Source: Hoeflea marina (lineage in GTDB: Bacteria > Pseudomonadota > Alphaproteobacteria > Rhizobiales > Rhizobiaceae). Taken from it: a DNA stretch of 64,000 nucleotides. This document shows, in pieces, positions 36,295-45,558 of the stretch. Position 1 is the stretch's first letter. Every line of letters begins with the position of its first letter. The stretch spans positions 720,130 through 784,129 of the forward strand of contig NZ_QGTR01000001.1 in assembly GCF_003182275.1 (NCBI RefSeq), in the 5' to 3' direction. Both the position numbers and the translations under genes were made by a program. The notes under the pieces are model-generated. The model saw only the letters and a program-made list of their open reading frames with translations, was not told the origin of the DNA and made no database searches.

Positions 36295-37518
36295 TCAGTC
36301 TGTTCTCGACACCAGCGCACCGGACGCGCACAGATCATCGATGGATTCGCTCGAATAGCCATAGTCCGATAGCACTTCGCGGTTGTGCTCGCCAAGCATG
36401 GGTGCGGGACGGACAATTGCCCCGGGGGTCTCGGAGAATTTGATCGGCAGTCCAATCGCCTTCACCGTGCCGGCGGTCGGGTGCTCGGTCTCGACAACCA
36501 TTTCCCGGGCGATGGCCTGTTCGTCCCGGTGCATCTCGGCGATATCCAGCACGGGACCGGCCGGAACCCCTGCCGCCTCCAGCAGCGTCATCCATTCGCC
36601 GGTGCTGCGCAGGCAGAACCGGGCATTCAGGACCTCTGTCAGGGCCTGCAGGTTACCCATGCGCGCGCTGTTGCTGGCAAAGCGGTCATCGGTCGCCAAT
36701 TCCGGCGCCTCGATGACGCTCAGCATCCGTTCCCAGTTCTTCTGGTTGGCTGCCCCGACATTGAGCCAGCCATCGGCGGTGCGGAACGCCTGGTAGGGCG
36801 CATTCAGCGGATGGGCGGATCCCATCGGTCCGGGGGCAGAGCCGGTGGCGAAGGTGATCGCCGACTGCCAGTAGGTGTGCGAGATCGCCGCTTCGAACAG
36901 CGAGGTGTCGACCCGCTGCCCCTCTCCCGTGACCAGCTTGCGCGCATACGCAGCGGCGACCCCGAGAGCCCCGAGAATGCCGGCGGTGATGTCGGAGACA
37001 GGCGCGCCGGACTTGACCGGCGGCCGGCCCGGCCCCTCGCCCGTGATCGACATCAACCCGCTCATGCCCTGAGCGATGAGGTCGAAGCCGCCGCGATTCG
37101 CGTAGGGTCCCGTGCGACCGAAACCGGAGATCTCGCAGTAGATCAGGCCCGGATTGATCTCGCGCAGGGTTTCGTAGCCGAGACCGAGCTTCTCCATCGT
37201 GCCCATGCGGTAGTTCTCGATCACCACGTCGGCGTCCCTGAGCAGGGTCTTGAGCACTTCGACGGCTTTGGGGTCCTTCAGATTGAGGGCAATTCCGCGC
37301 TTGTTGCGGTTCATCATCAGATAGGCGGCCGAGACGCCGCCGATTGCGGGCGGCAGAAACCTGCGCGTGTCGTCGCCGTCGGGTTTCTCCACCTTGATGA
37401 CGTCGGCGCCCATGTCGGCGAGCATCAGTCCGCAGACCGGGCCGGCCATGATGTGCGCCAGCTCGATCACCTTCATGCCAGCGAGCGGCCCCCGGCCGGC
37501 CGATATCCGTTCAGCCAT
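36295..37518 (-). CDS. CaiB/BaiF (class III) CoA-transferase
   Basis: A 407-residue enzyme that moves CoA between carboxylic acids via mixed anhydrides. The catalytic Asp lies in GGFDLIAQGMSG; LADMGADVIKVEKPDGDD and NRNKRGIALNLKD are CoA-binding blocks. It is in a tight operon (2 bases from the enoyl-CoA hydratase-like gene), so it probably activates the acid handled by the TRAP transporter. Donor and acceptor are unknown. A paralogue lies at 60782-61921. Confidence 0.93.
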   Translation of the reverse strand: MAERISAGRGPLAGMKVIELAHIMAGPVCGLMLADMGADVIKVEKPDGDDTRRFLPPAIGGVSAAYLMMNRNKRGIALNLKDPKAVEVLKTLLRDADVVIENYRMGTMEKLGLGYETLREINPGLIYCEISGFGRTGPYANRGGFDLIAQGMSGLMSITGEGPGRPPVKSGAPVSDITAGILGALGVAAAYARKLVTGEGQRVDTSLFEAAISHTYWQSAITFATGSAPGPMGSAHPLNAPYQAFRTADGWLNVGAANQKNWERMLSVIEAPELATDDRFASNSARMGNLQALTEVLNARFCLRSTGEWMTLLEAAGVPAGPVLDIAEMHRDEQAIAREMVVETEHPTAGTVKAIGLPIKFSETPGAIVRPAPMLGEHNREVLSDYGYSSESIDDLCASGALVSRTD

Positions 37519-37520
37519 GC

Positions 37521-38303
37521 TCAGCGCCCCTTCCAGACAGGTTTGCGCTTGCCGAGGAAGGCTTCGAGCCCTTCCTGGAAATCCGCGCTTCTGTAGGCCT
37601 CGACGACCAGGTCACGGTCATCGGCCCGGGGCCCCTCGACGCGGAGCCGGCGCAGGCCCTCCTTGGTGGTCCTGAGCGTCAGCGGCGCATGGCCGGCCAG
37701 TGTGTCCGCCAGCTCCGCCGCTCGGCCCAGCAATGCCTCATGGTCCGCCACGATCTCGGAGACCAGGCCTGCCGACTTTGCCTCCTCGGCCCCGAGCAGC
37801 CGCGCGGTGAAGATCATCTCCCTGACCCGGCCCGCTCCCATCAGCCCCGACAGCCGCGCGAGGTTGGAGATCGACAGGCAGTTGCCCAGCGTGCGCGCGA
37901 TCGGGAAGCCGATCTTCAGGTCAGCCGTGGCGATGCGGATGTCGCAGGCGGCCGCAATTCCCGCGCCGCCGCCGGTGCAGGCTCCCGACATCGCCGCGAT
38001 GGTCGGCACCGGGCATCTCTCCACCGCTTCGAGGACCATGTCGATCCGATGCTCGTAATCGAGCGCGTCCTGGTCGGTGGCAAAGGCACGGAACTGCCTC
38101 ATGTCCGTGCCGGCCGCAAATGCCTTGTCGCCGGCGCCGGTGACGACAATCGCCTTGACTGCGCCGCCGAGCGTCACGCCGGAGCAGATCCGCGCCAGTT
38201 CGTCGTACATGGCGAAGGTCAGCGCATTGCGGGCCTCGGGCCGGTTGAGTGTGACCCAAAGGGTGGAGCCGCGGAGGTCCTGGCGAATTTCATTGTCCGG
38301 CAT
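37521..38303 (-). CDS. Enoyl-CoA hydratase/isomerase family protein
   Basis: A 260-residue crotonase-fold protein. Oxyanion motifs are FAAGTDMRQFR and SGACTGGGAGIAAACDIRI. The stretch after it reads IGFPIARTLGNCLS, lacking the usual first catalytic glutamate, so simple hydratase chemistry is doubtful. Start: ATG 38303 lies 4 bases after the TRAP permease stop; ATG 38315 would overlap it and is possible. It is coupled to the CoA-transferase. Confidence 0.85.
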   Translation of the reverse strand: MPDNEIRQDLRGSTLWVTLNRPEARNALTFAMYDELARICSGVTLGGAVKAIVVTGAGDKAFAAGTDMRQFRAFATDQDALDYEHRIDMVLEAVERCPVPTIAAMSGACTGGGAGIAAACDIRIATADLKIGFPIARTLGNCLSISNLARLSGLMGAGRVREMIFTARLLGAEEAKSAGLVSEIVADHEALLGRAAELADTLAGHAPLTLRTTKEGLRRLRVEGPRADDRDLVVEAYRSADFQEGLEAFLGKRKPVWKGR

Positions 38304-38307
38304 TGGA

Positions 38308-39588
38308 TTATCCATAGAAATAGTGGACGAGGAACATCGGCACAGCCGGCACATAGGTGCACAGCACCAGCACCGCCAGCAGAACGCCGATGAACGGCAG
38401 ATTGACCTTCGACACCTCCCAGATGTTCGCCTTGGCGATCGAGCAGGCGGTGATCAGCACCGACGCCACGGGCGGGGTCTGCTGTCCGATCGCCAGGTTG
38501 AGGGTGACGACCAGCCCGAAATGGATCGGGTCGATGCCCACCTGCTGGATCAGCGGGATGACGATCGGCACCACCAGGATGATGGCGGCGGAGGAATGCA
38601 GAAAGAAACCGATCACCAGGAAGAAGACATTGAGGATCAACAGAATCATGTATTTGTTGGTGGTCAGGTCGAGAATGCCCGCCGCCAGGTTCTGCGGCAC
38701 CCGCGAGGTGGTGAGGAAACTGCCCATCAGGATCGAGGCTGCGACCAGCAGCATCACCACCGCTGTCTGCATTCCGCCCTCCAGCATCGCCTGCTTGAGC
38801 TGCTTCCAGTCGATTTCCCGGTACCACAGGCCGACGAGCATGGCCGCGACGACCGCCAGCCCGCCGCCTTCCGTGGCGGTGACGAGGCCGCCGAAGATGC
38901 CGCCGAGGATGATCACCGGCAGGGCGAAGGCCGGGAGCGCGTCGAGCATGGTGGCACGCAGCACCTTGCCGTCGAAGGCCGCTTCGGTGGGGAGATTGTG
39001 CTTGCGGGCGTAGAAATAGGCCACGACCGCGAGCCCGATCGCACCGAGCAGGCCCGGGATGAAACCGGCGACGAAGATCTGCTCGACGCTGGTGCCCGCC
39101 GACACCGCATAGAGGATCATCGGAATCGACGGCGGAATGATGATAGCGAGCGACGCCGAGGAAGAGGTGACGGCGGCGGCGAAGGGCGCGGGATACTTCC
39201 GCTTTTTCATTTCGGGAATGAGGATGGAGCCGATGGCGGCGACATCGGCCACGGCGGAACCTGAAATTTCCGCAAAGAACAGCGACACGCCGATGGTCAC
39301 CATCGACAGCCCCCCTCGGACGAATCCGATCAGCGCCGAGACGAAGGCAATCAGCCGTCGCGTGATGCCGGTGGCGTTCATGATAGCGCCCGCCAGCACG
39401 AACATCGGAATGGCGATGAGCGAGAAGGACTTGGCGCCGCCATACATGTCGAGGGCGATGGTCACCACTGCGGCGGGGCCGTCATGGACGGCAATGGCGA
39501 GAACACCCGACAGCGCCAACGCCACGGCGATGGGGATATTGATACAGACCATGGCGACGAGCGCCAGGAAAATGATCAGCAGCAGCAT
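38308..39588 (-). CDS. TRAP transporter large permease (DctM-type)
   Basis: A 426-residue protein with ~12 membrane helices; MLLLIIFLALVAM starts it and IAIPMFVLAGAIMNATGI, then SSASLAIIIPPSIPMILYA, are DctM hallmarks. It is the Na+-coupled transport subunit. Its start overlaps the small permease stop by one base (TGATG at 39586-39590). Confidence 0.95.
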   Translation of the reverse strand: MLLLIIFLALVAMVCINIPIAVALALSGVLAIAVHDGPAAVVTIALDMYGGAKSFSLIAIPMFVLAGAIMNATGITRRLIAFVSALIGFVRGGLSMVTIGVSLFFAEISGSAVADVAAIGSILIPEMKKRKYPAPFAAAVTSSSASLAIIIPPSIPMILYAVSAGTSVEQIFVAGFIPGLLGAIGLAVVAYFYARKHNLPTEAAFDGKVLRATMLDALPAFALPVIILGGIFGGLVTATEGGGLAVVAAMLVGLWYREIDWKQLKQAMLEGGMQTAVVMLLVAASILMGSFLTTSRVPQNLAAGILDLTTNKYMILLILNVFFLVIGFFLHSSAAIILVVPIVIPLIQQVGIDPIHFGLVVTLNLAIGQQTPPVASVLITACSIAKANIWEVSKVNLPFIGVLLAVLVLCTYVPAVPMFLVHYFYG

Positions 39589-40115
39589 CAGGATGTCTCC
39601 CCCGGGGTCGCCCCATGCGACATGACCTGGTGCTCGACCGACCGTCCGGCCATCACGTCGCGCCAGTAATCCGGCAGGCTCATCAGTTCGGCGGCGATGA
39701 ACAGGATTGCGCCGATCGGGATGATCGACTGGGTGACGGAAACCGGCACCCATGTCAGGCTGACCAGGGTCTCGCCTTCCAGGATCTGCAGCACCGCGAT
39801 GCCGGACCACGCCAGCAGCACGAAAAAGAAGATGACGAGGATCTCGGAAACGATCACGGCGACCGCGCGCGCCCGGCCGGGCAGCGCCAGCAGCACATCG
39901 TCGAAGCCGATATGGGAGCGTTTCAGCGCCGCAAGCGCCGCGCCGTAATAGGTGATCCAGGCCAGCAGGACCGAGGCGATCTCGTCATACCAGGAGAGCG
40001 AGGCGCCCAGCTTGCGGTAGACGACGGCGACGATGACGACGGTCGTCAGCGTCACCATGAGAGCGATGACGATCCAGGTCAGGATCTCGCCGAATATATG
40101 CGCTGCCTTTCGCAA
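39588..40115 (-). CDS. TRAP transporter small permease (DctQ-type)
   Basis: A 175-residue protein with four helices; the WYDEIASVLLAWITYYGAAL block followed by HIGFDDVLLALP is the DctQ signature (R/K-H-I after the second helix). It bridges the large permease and the binding protein. A 110-base gap with a GC-rich hairpin separates it from the binding-protein gene. Confidence 0.93.
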   Translation of the reverse strand: MRKAAHIFGEILTWIVIALMVTLTTVVIVAVVYRKLGASLSWYDEIASVLLAWITYYGAALAALKRSHIGFDDVLLALPGRARAVAVIVSEILVIFFFVLLAWSGIAVLQILEGETLVSLTWVPVSVTQSIIPIGAILFIAAELMSLPDYWRDVMAGRSVEHQVMSHGATPGETS

Positions 40116-40198
40116 GACTCCTCCCCCGTGCCGTCAGGCACTTGCTGCAATCGGGACCACGTCGGCCGCGCGATGTCGCCGCGGCCGCCGGACGGGAC

Positions 40199-40218
40199 GC
40201 GGGCGCCGGAGCGCCCGC
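40199..40218 (-). promoter_or_regulatory. GC-rich stem-loop between TRAP binding-protein and permease genes
   Basis: A perfect 8-base stem, GCGGGCGC with GCGCCCGC, and loop CGGA lies 7 bases after the DctP stop; with one mismatch the stem reaches 12 pairs. The position equals that of hairpins in the aap operon and the sugar-type ABC operon of this window. No T-tract. Confidence 0.7.
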
Positions 40219-40225
40219 ATCCGGA

Positions 40226-41197
40226 TCACTGCGCGAGCGCCTGAATGTCGCTGACAAGCTTTTCGCCGCCCTCGACCTGGCTGCCGAAATCCGCGTAGAT
40301 CGCCTTTGACGCATCGATGAAGGATTGTTTGTCTGCGTCGTTGATCTCGACGCCGGCGGCCTTGACCACGTCGACGAGGCTGTCGTCCATCTCCGCCGAA
40401 CGGTCATACGCGAAGTTGCTGGCGACGAGCGCGCAATCCGAAACAGCCGACCTGATGTCCTCGGGCCAGTTGTCCCACTGCTTCGAAGAGGATGCCAGAT
40501 AGGCCGGCGAGTAGACGTGCCCGGTCATCGAGAGGTATTTCTGCACTTCCTGGAACTTGCCGGAGGTGATCTGCGCCAGCGGGTTCTCCTGGCCGTCGAT
40601 GACGCCGGTCTTGAGCGCAGTGAAGACCTCGGAGAAGGCCATCGGGGTCGGGTTGGCGCCGTAGCTCTGGAACATCTTCACCCGCCATTCGCCCTTCGGG
40701 GTGCGCAGCTTGATGCCCTTGAGATCTTCCGGCTTGTTGATCGGACGCACATTGTTGGTGATGTGGCGAAAGCCGTTTTCCCAAAATCCGATCAGGGCAT
40801 AGCCCTTCTCCCCGGCCGCATCGACGAAGACCTTGCCCATGCTATCGCGAACCTTGCGCATATGGTCCCTGTCCTTGATGAGATAGGGCATCTCGAAAAC
40901 GCCGAAGGTTGGGTGGACCGAGCTCATGATCGACGACGGCATCGAGAAGGCGATCTGCCCAAGCTTCAGTTTCTGCAGCATCTCCTGGTCGTTGCCCAAC
41001 TGCGACGAGCCGTACACCTCGACCGTGGCCGCGCCGGCGGATTTATCTTTGACGCAGTCGGCGAACGCGTTGGTGGTTTCCTCGTAGAGCGAGCCCGGAT
41101 CGCCGACATGGCCGAGCTTGAGGACTGTCTGCGCCTGAGCGCCGGTTGCCATCAGGGCGGCGAGCGCCACCCCAGTCAGGAATGTTTTCGCTTTCAT
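40226..41197 (-). CDS. TRAP transporter solute-binding protein (DctP-type)
   Basis: A 323-residue periplasmic protein with a signal peptide (KAKTFLTGVALAALMATG to AQAQ). DctP blocks include LKLRTPKGEWRVKMFQSYGA, the carboxylate-binding Arg region, and GVIDGQENPLAQI. The ligand is most likely an organic acid, with the arginine coordinating its carboxylate. It lies 61 bases after the aminotransferase gene. Confidence 0.94.
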   Translation of the reverse strand: MKAKTFLTGVALAALMATGAQAQTVLKLGHVGDPGSLYEETTNAFADCVKDKSAGAATVEVYGSSQLGNDQEMLQKLKLGQIAFSMPSSIMSSVHPTFGVFEMPYLIKDRDHMRKVRDSMGKVFVDAAGEKGYALIGFWENGFRHITNNVRPINKPEDLKGIKLRTPKGEWRVKMFQSYGANPTPMAFSEVFTALKTGVIDGQENPLAQITSGKFQEVQKYLSMTGHVYSPAYLASSSKQWDNWPEDIRSAVSDCALVASNFAYDRSAEMDDSLVDVVKAAGVEINDADKQSFIDASKAIYADFGSQVEGGEKLVSDIQALAQ

Positions 41198-41258
41198 CGC
41201 TGTTCTCCTCCCAGAGCGATCGTCACGGCACAGCCGGTCCGATCAGATTGCGTGACGG

Positions 41259-42461
41259 CTACCCGGCCACCACCTTTCCATTCCCTTCGGACTGCCTGTG
41301 ACCGGAGAGAAAATCCATTGCCGCACGAACCCCGGCGGGCCGGTGCGGCACGCCGGCGATATCGAGTCCCATTTCCACGCCGCCGAGGGTGCCCAGCAGC
41401 ATCAGGTCATTGAAGTCGCCCAGATGTCCTATGCGGAACACCTTTCCCGCCACCTTGCCGAGACCGGCGCCCAGCGACATGTTGAAATGGTCGAGCACCA
41501 CCTTGCGGAATTGGTCGGCGTCCTGGCCATCGGGCAGCAGCACGGCGGTCAGCGAGCCCGAATGCTGCGCCGGATCCCGGCAGAGCACCTCCAGCCCCCA
41601 GGCCTCCACCGCGCGCCGCGTGGCCTCGGAGTGGCGGGCATGGCGCGCGAACACGCGGGAAAGCCCTTCATCGAGCAGCATCTCGATTGCAGTATCGAGG
41701 CCATAGAGCAGGTTCGTCGCCGGCGTGTAGGGAAAGAAGCCGTTCTTGTTCATCACCAGCATCTCCTCCCAGTCCCAATAGGACCTGGCGAGCCGGGCCG
41801 ACTTGCTGGCCTCGAGCGCCTTGTCGGACAGCGCATTGAAAGAGAGCCCGGGCGGAAGCATGAGCCCCTTCTGGGATCCGCCGACGGTGACGTCTACGCC
41901 CCATTCATCGTGCCTGAAATCGATGGAGCCGAGCGACGAAATGGTGTCGACCAGAAAGAGCGCCGGATGACCGGCCTCGTTTATCGCTCGGCGGATGGCG
42001 GGTATGGGCGCGACGCAGCCGGTCGATGTCTCGTTGTGAACGACGCAGACCGCCTTGATCTCGTGGGATTTGTCGGCGTTCAGCCGTTGGGCGATGGCCT
42101 CGGGGTCGGCGGCGCGGCGCCAGTCGCCGGAGATGAACTCGGTGCGCAGGCCGAGCTTTTCCGCAAGCTTCTTCCACAGCGCGGCGAACTGGCCGCTCTC
42201 GTACATCAGCACCAGGTCGCCCGGAGAGAGCGTGTTGGCAAGCGCCGCTTCCCAGGCGCCGGTCCCGGAGGCCGGGTAGATGATGACCGGGTTTTCCGTC
42301 TGGAAGATCGACCGGATGCCCGAAAGCACGCGCTTTCCCAGCGCCTGGAACTCCGGGCCGCGGTGGTCCATTGTCGGCATGTCCATCGCGCGCAGCACCC
42401 GGTCGGGCACGTTGGTCGGGCCGGGTATCTGCAGAAAATGGCGTCCGGGCATCGTGTTCAT
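41259..42461 (-). CDS. Class V aminotransferase (alanine/serine-glyoxylate aminotransferase family)
   Basis: A 400-residue PLP enzyme. PGPTNVPDRVLRAM and MDHRGPEF are the family opening; ASGTGAWEAALAN binds PLP phosphate; the PLP lysine is Lys198 in GGSQKGLMLPPG. The amino donor could be serine, alanine or aspartate with glyoxylate as likely acceptor. It is first gene of the leftward transport operon, so glyoxylate made by the divergent dehydrogenase could be turned to glycine. An in-frame Met five codons upstream is possible. Confidence 0.9.
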   Translation of the reverse strand: MNTMPGRHFLQIPGPTNVPDRVLRAMDMPTMDHRGPEFQALGKRVLSGIRSIFQTENPVIIYPASGTGAWEAALANTLSPGDLVLMYESGQFAALWKKLAEKLGLRTEFISGDWRRAADPEAIAQRLNADKSHEIKAVCVVHNETSTGCVAPIPAIRRAINEAGHPALFLVDTISSLGSIDFRHDEWGVDVTVGGSQKGLMLPPGLSFNALSDKALEASKSARLARSYWDWEEMLVMNKNGFFPYTPATNLLYGLDTAIEMLLDEGLSRVFARHARHSEATRRAVEAWGLEVLCRDPAQHSGSLTAVLLPDGQDADQFRKVVLDHFNMSLGAGLGKVAGKVFRIGHLGDFNDLMLLGTLGGVEMGLDIAGVPHRPAGVRAAMDFLSGHRQSEGNGKVVAG

Positions 42462-42511
42462 CGGCCCTCCTCCCACTTGTCACTCTTCTTATTTTGGTCT
42501 CTAATTGAATT

Positions 42512-42521
42512 ATGAATTCAT
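42512..42521. promoter_or_regulatory. Palindrome ATGAATTCAT in the divergent promoter region
   Basis: A perfect 10-base palindrome within an AT-rich stretch (42501-42526) lies between the leftward aminotransferase operon and the rightward dehydrogenase-GntR genes. GntR/FadR-type regulators of the FCD subfamily bind short palindromes of this kind in shared promoters, so this is the best candidate operator for the regulator at 45555. It also overlaps likely -10/-35 elements. Confidence 0.5.
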
Positions 42522-42573
42522 TAATTCTGTCAAGGCGCATAATGCGCGAACGGCGAAAATAGGCGGAGGCACC

Positions 42574-45558
42574 GTGCACGAGAGACTGCGTCCGGGCCTC
42601 GAGAGACGCCTGAAAAATCAGGTTCGCGGCACCGTTCTTTTCGACCGGTTTTCGCGTGGCCGCTATGCCACCGACGCGTCGATCTACCAGGTGATGCCGA
42701 CGGGCGTGGTTATCCCCTCCTGCATCGAGGACATCGAATGCGCGCTCGCGGCGGCACGGGAGGACGGGGTGGCCCTGACCATGCGCGGCGGCGGGACATC
42801 GCAATGCGGCCAGACCGTCAATTCGGGACTGATCGTCGACACCTCGCGGCATCTCGACGCCATCATCGAGCTCGATGTCGCCGGCCGCCGGGCTGTGGTG
42901 GAGCCCGGGATCGTGCTCGATGACCTCAACCGCCGCCTGAAACCGCATGGCCTGTGGTTTCCCGTCGACGTCTCCACGGCATCGCGCGCCACCATCGGCG
43001 GCATGGCGGCCAACAATTCCTGCGGCTCGCGCTCGCTGCGCTACGGCACGATGCGCGACAACACCCTGTCGATCGATGCCCTGCTCGCCGGCGGCGCCAG
43101 GGCGCATTTCGGCCCGCTCGCACAAACCGGCGCCGACGCAGGCATCGCCGATCTCGCAGAGAGCCTGCTAGCGCTCGGCCGCGCCGAGGCGGACGAGATC
43201 CTGCGCCGCTTCCCGAAGGTGCAGCGCCGCGTCGGCGGCTACAATCTCGACGCGCTTCTGCCCGATGCCGATCCGGTCAATCTCGCTCATATCCTGGTCG
43301 GCTCCGAGGGAACGCTCGGCATTTCGACGGCCATCGAGATCCGCCTCTGGCCGCTGCCGCCGAAACGGAAGATCCTCGGCGCCTGCCATTTCCCCAGCTT
43401 CCGCGCCGCCATGGACGCCGCCCAATACATCGTGCCGCTGTCCCCGACATCGGTGGAACTCGTCGATGCCACCATGATCGAGCTGGCGCGCGATATCCCG
43501 ATGTACCGGCCGACCCTGGAAGCCTTCGTCCGCGGCAATCCGGCGGCGCTGCTGCTGGTCGAGTTCGCCGACGATCCGGGCGACAACGACCGCAAGGCCG
43601 CGGCCCTCGATGATGTCATGAGCGATCTCGGCTTCGGCTTCGGCCGCGGCGGCGACCATGAAGGCGGGAGCGTCCGCATCGACGAGCCCGGCCTGCAGGC
43701 GGCAATCGCCGACCTGCGCGCCGGCGGCCTCAACATCATGATGTCGATGAGGGATGAGGGCAAGCCGGTCTCCTTCGTCGAGGATTGTGCCGTGCCGCTC
43801 GCCCATCTCGCCGACTACACCGATCGTCTTACCGCCATCTTCGACCGCCACGGCACACGCGGCACCTGGTATGCGCACGCCTCGGTCGGCTGCCTGCATG
43901 TCCGTCCCGTGCTCAACATGAAACTTGAAAAGGACGCCGTGACGATGCGGCAGATCGCCGAGGAGGCCTTCGCCGTGGTGCGCGAGTACAAGGGCTCCCA
44001 CTCGGGCGAGCACGGCGACGGCATAGCCCGCTCCGAGTTCCACGAGGCAATGTTCGGCCGGCGGATTGTCGACGCCTTCGAGCAGGTCAAGGACAGGTTC
44101 GACCCGGGCGGCGTCCTCAATCCCGGCAGGATCGTTCGCGCTCCGCGAATGAACGACCGCAGCCTTTTCCGCTATCGTCCCGACTACCGGTTCGAAGACC
44201 TGAAAACCGGCCACGACTGGTCGGCGTGGCCCGGCAAGGCCGGCGGACTGCAGGGCGCCGTCGAGATGTGCAACAACAACGGCGCCTGCCGCAAGCAGGT
44301 GGGCGGCGCCATGTGTCCCAGCTACCGCGTCACACGCAACGAACGCGACGTCACCCGCGGCCGGGCCAACTCCCTGCGGCTGGCGCTCTCCGGCCAGCTC
44401 GGCCCGGATGCGCTGCAGTCCGACGAAATGGCCGAGACGCTGAAGCTGTGCGTGTCCTGCAAGGCCTGCCGCCGCGAATGCCCCACCGGCGTCGACATGG
44501 CCAGGATGAAGACCGAGGTTCTATACCAGAGAACACTGAAAAACGGCATCAGCCTGCAGCAGCGGTTGATCGCCGAACTGCCACGCTATGCGCGATGGGG
44601 TGCGTCACTCGGCGGACTGATGGATCTGCGCGAGCGCTGGAAACCGCTTGCCCGCCTGGCCGAACGGCTGACCGGTTTTTCCCGCAGGCGCACCCTGCCC
44701 CGCTTCGCGAAATCGCCGTTCCGCGACGACGAGATCGGGATGTCGTCCGGAAAGCGCCAAGTGGTGCTGTTTGCCGACACTTTCGGCCGCTGGTTCGAGC
44801 CGGCAGTGCTTCGTGCCGCGGTGTCGGTGTTGAAGGCCGGCAATTATGCCGTCTCGGTGGCGAGGCCCGCCGACGGACATGACCGGCCGCTGTGTTGCGG
44901 CCGCACCTATCTGGCCGCCGGCATGATCGACAAGGCACGGGCGGAAGCGGCGCGAACGCTCGACGCGCTCGGTCCGGCGCTCAGGAGCGGAGCGGCGATC
45001 GTCGGGCTCGAGCCGTCCTGCCTTCTCACCCTGCGCGACGAGTTCCTGACGCTGATTCCGGGGGACGATTCCAGGCAGCTCGCCGAACGGGCGCAACTGG
45101 TCGAGGAGTTTCTGGCCGCAGAGGCAGAAAGCGGCAGCCTCGAGCTGGATCTTGCTCCCCCTGCTGCCCGGGCGCTCCTGCACGGGCATTGCCACCAGAA
45201 GGCGTTCGCGACGATGGGCGCCGTCGAGCGGACACTGGGATTGATCCCGGGCATGCAGGTTGAGACAATCGAATCAAGCTGTTGCGGCATGGCGGGCGCC
45301 TTCGGCTATGCCGCAGACACCATCGACGTGTCGCTCGCCATGGGCGAGATATCGCTGTTGCCGACCGTCAGGGCGGCCGAAAGCGACACCCTCGTCGTTG
45401 CCGACGGAACCTCATGCCGCCACCAGATCGCCGATGGGACCGGAAGAAAGGCCTTGCATGTGGTCGAGGTTCTTGCCAACGCACTCGACACGGCCCGGAA
45501 TATCCGCCACAGGCCCGCGAATGCGGACAGACCCGGGCGCGTTGAGGACGAATCATGA
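42574..45558 (+). CDS. FAD-binding and Fe-S 2-hydroxyacid dehydrogenase (GlcD/GlcF-type fusion)
   Basis: A 994-residue fusion. The start is GTG 42574, which has a strong AGGCGGAGG site; the ATG at 42505 lies inside the promoter. Domains: FAD_binding_4 (~25-220; LTMRGGGTSQCGQTV, ATIGGMAANNSCGSRS), FAD-linked oxidase C-terminal (~230-540; SGEHGDGIARSEF), Fe-S region with MCNNNGACRKQ and canonical LCVSCKACRRECPTG near 626-637, and CCG domains (ESSCCGMAGAFGYA near 902). It would oxidise a D-2-hydroxy acid (for example glycolate, lactate or 2-hydroxyglutarate) and feed electrons to quinone. Overlaps the GntR gene start by 4 bases. Confidence 0.92.
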   Translation: MHERLRPGLERRLKNQVRGTVLFDRFSRGRYATDASIYQVMPTGVVIPSCIEDIECALAAAREDGVALTMRGGGTSQCGQTVNSGLIVDTSRHLDAIIELDVAGRRAVVEPGIVLDDLNRRLKPHGLWFPVDVSTASRATIGGMAANNSCGSRSLRYGTMRDNTLSIDALLAGGARAHFGPLAQTGADAGIADLAESLLALGRAEADEILRRFPKVQRRVGGYNLDALLPDADPVNLAHILVGSEGTLGISTAIEIRLWPLPPKRKILGACHFPSFRAAMDAAQYIVPLSPTSVELVDATMIELARDIPMYRPTLEAFVRGNPAALLLVEFADDPGDNDRKAAALDDVMSDLGFGFGRGGDHEGGSVRIDEPGLQAAIADLRAGGLNIMMSMRDEGKPVSFVEDCAVPLAHLADYTDRLTAIFDRHGTRGTWYAHASVGCLHVRPVLNMKLEKDAVTMRQIAEEAFAVVREYKGSHSGEHGDGIARSEFHEAMFGRRIVDAFEQVKDRFDPGGVLNPGRIVRAPRMNDRSLFRYRPDYRFEDLKTGHDWSAWPGKAGGLQGAVEMCNNNGACRKQVGGAMCPSYRVTRNERDVTRGRANSLRLALSGQLGPDALQSDEMAETLKLCVSCKACRRECPTGVDMARMKTEVLYQRTLKNGISLQQRLIAELPRYARWGASLGGLMDLRERWKPLARLAERLTGFSRRRTLPRFAKSPFRDDEIGMSSGKRQVVLFADTFGRWFEPAVLRAAVSVLKAGNYAVSVARPADGHDRPLCCGRTYLAAGMIDKARAEAARTLDALGPALRSGAAIVGLEPSCLLTLRDEFLTLIPGDDSRQLAERAQLVEEFLAAEAESGSLELDLAPPAARALLHGHCHQKAFATMGAVERTLGLIPGMQVETIESSCCGMAGAFGYAADTIDVSLAMGEISLLPTVRAAESDTLVVADGTSCRHQIADGTGRKALHVVEVLANALDTARNIRHRPANADRPGRVEDES

